A stretch of 17,637 bases of DNA from Pseudomonadota bacterium (GTDB taxonomy: Bacteria > Pseudomonadota > Alphaproteobacteria > Caulobacterales > Caulobacteraceae). The notes beneath the pieces are model-generated. The model saw only the letters and a list, made by a program, of their open reading frames with translations. It searched no databases and was not told the DNA's origin. Positions within the stretch are counted from its first letter, which is position 1. The number at the start of each line of letters is the position of its first letter. The position numbers were made by a program, and so were the translations under genes. Below are positions 15,771 through 17,637 of the stretch, piece after piece. The stretch spans positions 1 to 17,637 of the forward strand of contig JAEXKM010000389.1 of the NCBI GenBank assembly GCA_023445705.1, read 5' to 3'.

Positions 15771-16448
15771 TCCGAGCCACTCTAAGCCGCCAGGCAGGTC
15801 GCCGACCGCATAGTCGACCTGGAGCACTCGGCGGTGCGCTGCGATTACCGCCTTTTCGGACGCGTGCAGGATCGGCGTGGCGTAGGTCCAAGCATCGCCA
15901 GCCGCCGCCAAGCAGGCCGCGACGCCGCATTGGGCGACCACGCCCGAAACTTCGGTTTCGGGGATCTTCCCGAGGAGGTGTGAGCCCGGTGCGATAAGCA
16001 GCGGTGCATTTGTCTCAGGCACGGCATCTAGATGGATCCGTATCGTAAGCATGCCGGCCAAAACCTCGAACGGCGGAGCGACGTGGATCGCGCCGTGCTT
16101 GCGGGTCCAAGGTCCGAAGCCTTCGACCTCAACGCGCTCGCGCACCGCCACGACGCGGTCCTGATGCCACGCTAGCGACCAGTTCGCCGACGGCGTCTTG
16201 TCGAAGAGAATCGCGCGAACGGGTCTCGCGTCCGCGCCCAGTTTGCCTGCTGCGAGGGAGCCGATTGGGCCGTCCGTGATGAGGAACGGCCGTAAGGGCT
16301 CGAGGCCGAACAGCCGCACGCCTGCGACATCTCGCGGCTGGTCAGAGAAGACCTCTTCCAACCTCGCGAGCGCACCGCCGTCGAGCGCGCACTTGGTGAG
16401 TTCGGCGCCGTCTCGCCGAAGTTCAAGATGGGAGTTCAGCGGCTGCAT
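15765..16448 (-). CDS. Phytanoyl-CoA dioxygenase (PhyH) family protein
   Basis: The 227-residue product is a predicted Fe(II)/2-oxoglutarate oxygenase. The metal-binding facial triad is visible: His95 and Asp97 in LAWHQDRVVAV, and His195 in PILHASEKA. Arg206 or Arg207 in HRRVLQVDYA would bind 2-oxoglutarate. Other family features are HGAIHVAPPFEVLAGMLTIR, APLLIAPGSHLLG and LPGGLEW near the C-terminus. The N-terminus (LRPFLITDGPIGSLAAGKLG) is also typical. The substrate cannot be predicted; bacterial members modify many small molecules. It is transcribed from ATG 16448 away from the DUF805 gene in the same direction, 182 bases apart, so they need not share an operon. It looks like ordinary host metabolism and not defence. 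Confidence 0.88.
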   Translation of the reverse strand: MQPLNSHLELRRDGAELTKCALDGGALARLEEVFSDQPRDVAGVRLFGLEPLRPFLITDGPIGSLAAGKLGADARPVRAILFDKTPSANWSLAWHQDRVVAVRERVEVEGFGPWTRKHGAIHVAPPFEVLAGMLTIRIHLDAVPETNAPLLIAPGSHLLGKIPETEVSGVVAQCGVAACLAAAGDAWTYATPILHASEKAVIAAHRRVLQVDYAVGDLPGGLEWLGV

Positions 16449-16630
16449 TCTGCTGCGTAGCGCAGCGTCATACCGGGCTCAATCAAGGTCCACTTTCGGC
16501 GGCTGTGGGAAGGTCAGCTTGTGGCGCTAGGCGGGCATTCGGCCTTCCAACTGGCGATGGCCTGAAAGCAGACGCACCAATCGTCGGAGAGGGGTGGGGA
16601 GCGGACCTCGCTATCGGAGTAGCCGCATCG

Positions 16631-17011
16631 TCAAGCGCTTGCCGAGCGCGGATGCGGCGCTGGTCCGAACCGGTTCGGGCCGGAATTGTCGGGCATGAGC
16701 ATCAACGCTGCCCCAGCCAGCGCCCCAACGAACGGGATCAGAAGGGTCAACGCCCACCAACCCCCGTATCCCAGATCGTGACACCGCCGCGCGAACAAGG
16801 ACGCGTAGGGAACTGCCGCGAATGCCACTAGCAGGATGAAGAGGCCAAGGAACGTCAGGTTCACCGCTTGGACCGGCATGAGGTGCAGCGCTGCGCTGTT
16901 GCCAATCGCCAGGAGCGCCCCCGCGAGGGTTACTGAGACGTGAAGTATCCAGACGTCTCGACGCGAAGCGCGACCATCAAACGTTAGTAAGCCTGCAAAC
17001 ACGGATTTCAT
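16631..17011 (-). CDS. DUF805 family inner-membrane protein
   Basis: The 126-residue product is a small multi-helix membrane protein. The family signature is present: FDGRASRRDVWI near residue 11-22, three to four hydrophobic segments, RRCHDLGYGGWWALTLLIPF in the second half and the closing GPNRFGPAP. Function is unknown; DUF805 proteins are usually short membrane proteins of this layout. The start is ATG 17011 with an AGGGGG purine stretch six bases upstream. That stretch also lies in a 6-bp hairpin (17019-17024 with 17034-17039), which could limit translation. Confidence 0.9.
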   Translation of the reverse strand: MKSVFAGLLTFDGRASRRDVWILHVSVTLAGALLAIGNSAALHLMPVQAVNLTFLGLFILLVAFAAVPYASLFARRCHDLGYGGWWALTLLIPFVGALAGAALMLMPDNSGPNRFGPAPHPRSASA

Positions 17012-17018
17012 ATTGATC

Positions 17019-17039
17019 CCCCTGCGGAACCTTCAGGGG
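17019..17039 (-). promoter_or_regulatory. Hairpin covering the DUF805 ribosome binding site
   Basis: On the mRNA strand CCCCTG pairs with CAGGGG across nine bases. The right arm contains most of the purine-rich ribosome binding site of the DUF805 gene. Six GC-rich pairs could partly hide it. Confidence 0.3.
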
Positions 17040-17119
17040 CGGCGGGGGCCTCGGTCAAGAGGTCCCGGAACGTCAGCAACGGGTCGGATTCGGTCGATCG
17101 CGATCGTCACGCAAGCGGA

Positions 17120-17347
17120 TCAGTTCTCACTGCCGCCGTCGTTAGCGCGCATTTTGTCGCTGAGGAACTTCAGAAGTCTGTATTGGACAAGTAAGCCCGA
17201 TACGGTGATCAGCGCGAAGCCTGGCCAGAACAGCCAATCCGTAACCGTCATGCCTGCCAAGAAGACCAGCCAAGAGAGGCCCACGAAATGTGGCAAATGC
17301 TTCCCGCGGATGTTCAATCGACCAACGACCATCAGCCACTCTCTCAA
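17120..17347 (-). CDS. Small two-helix membrane protein, unknown function
   Basis: The product has 75 residues from TTG 17347, or 70 from ATG 17332, which has GAGAGAG seven bases upstream; I cannot decide between them. There are two hydrophobic stretches: VGLSWLVFLAGM (about 22-33), then DWLFWPGFALITVSGLLV (about 37-54). A charged tail follows (LLKFLSDKMRANDGGSEN). The hydrophobic pattern and C-terminal charge look like a real membrane protein, but no family is recognised. It lies 108 bases upstream of DUF805 in the same direction and may share its transcript. Confidence 0.6.
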   Translation of the reverse strand: MREWLMVVGRLNIRGKHLPHFVGLSWLVFLAGMTVTDWLFWPGFALITVSGLLVQYRLLKFLSDKMRANDGGSEN

Positions 17348-17637
17348 TCCGATCGCGTACCTTAGCGTTGCTGTGCGACTTCCCCTAGTGGTGACCGACC
17401 AGTGAGCCCGTATGGTGGTCTACGTGCCAAGTGCTCCTTCCCAGGGCGCGCCGGGGGACCACAAGTGGACGCCCTAAACGTCGCTTGAGGGTGGAAAGGA
17501 GACGTTGCCACAGCTAGCTTCGCCGACGATGAAGAGGCGCGGGATTGTAGGTGGTGCGCTCGTGGGCGCTGGCTCCTGGCCCTAGTGGCGTATATCCGGC
17601 TCTCGCCAGTTGTTGAACAAGACGCATGCCTTGATGG
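17348..17637. other. Right-edge region without a supported gene
   Basis: No gene can be supported here. AAAGGA followed by TTG 17505 gives only a 26-residue frame ending in TAG at 17583. Another plus-strand frame from 17489 stays open to the window end but has no plausible start codon and weak ribosome binding context. Confidence 0.45.

Noticed and set aside
17095..17106. CGATCGCGATCG palindrome
   Set aside because: A 12-base palindrome built from CGATCG units is common in GC-rich genomes, and no function is implied by its place between two same-direction genes.
17489..17637. Open plus-strand frame running off the right edge
   Set aside because: It reads plausibly (LLALVAYIRLSPVVEQ) but has no start codon before the hydrophobic stretch; 49 open codons are not significant at this GC content.
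1..17637. CRISPR arrays, tRNA and rRNA genes, insertion-sequence ends
   Set aside because: No regularly spaced identical repeats, no tRNA-like or rRNA-like segments and no transposase or terminal inverted repeats were recognised.

Overview
The window is high-GC DNA with strong AGGAGG-type ribosome binding sites. Almost every intact gene whose stop is visible ends in TGA. Gene content (bacterial LigD, a short SPARTA-type Argonaute operon, a small tyrosine recombinase, DUF3800, DUF805, a PhyH-type dioxygenase) and the many short degenerate intergenic stretches fit an alphaproteobacterium. A Caulobacterales- or sphingomonad-like host is my best guess, but that placement is inference and no rRNA or tRNA is present to test it.

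Layout. 3-1766 (+) is the 3' part of ligD, covering the ligase and polymerase modules. 2057-6066 (+) is a defence block. It starts with a PD-(D/E)XK nuclease-like gene of unknown family (2057-3079). A SPARTA module follows: TIR-APAZ (3139-4537) and a short prokaryotic Argonaute (4534-6066). Both SPARTA genes carry a lesion: a single-base frameshift near 3930 in TIR-APAZ, and an in-frame TAG at 5923-5925 in ago. Behind that TAG, 46 conserved C-terminal codons are still in frame up to a TAA. Tail to tail with this block lies a 1331-codon STAND (Avs-like) NTPase with an N-terminal nuclease-like domain (6355-10350, -), apparently intact. Next are a frameshifted small secreted-protein gene (10602-11031, -), a compact tyrosine recombinase (11166-11792, +) with a strong downstream hairpin, a small membrane protein (-), a probably broken small exported-protein gene (-) and a lipoprotein (-). 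A LuxR-type regulator (13442-14587, +) is divergent from the lipoprotein. The right end holds a DUF3800 gene (+), a phytanoyl-CoA-dioxygenase-like enzyme (-), a DUF805 membrane protein (-) and a small two-helix membrane protein (-).

How it fits together. From 2057 to about 11.8 kb, possibly to the DUF3800 gene at 15.5 kb, the region reads as a defence island with a recombinase inside it. In the SPARTA family, guide-directed recognition of invader nucleic acid by the catalytically dead Argonaute triggers NAD(P)+ hydrolysis by the TIR subunit. The Avs-like protein would be an independent sensor with a nuclease effector. The SPARTA pair would need correction or recoding at two places to give normal full-length proteins. 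The system is therefore decaying, recoded or mis-sequenced. Two to three further reading-frame breaks occur in small secreted-protein genes, so base-level accuracy is the first thing to settle.
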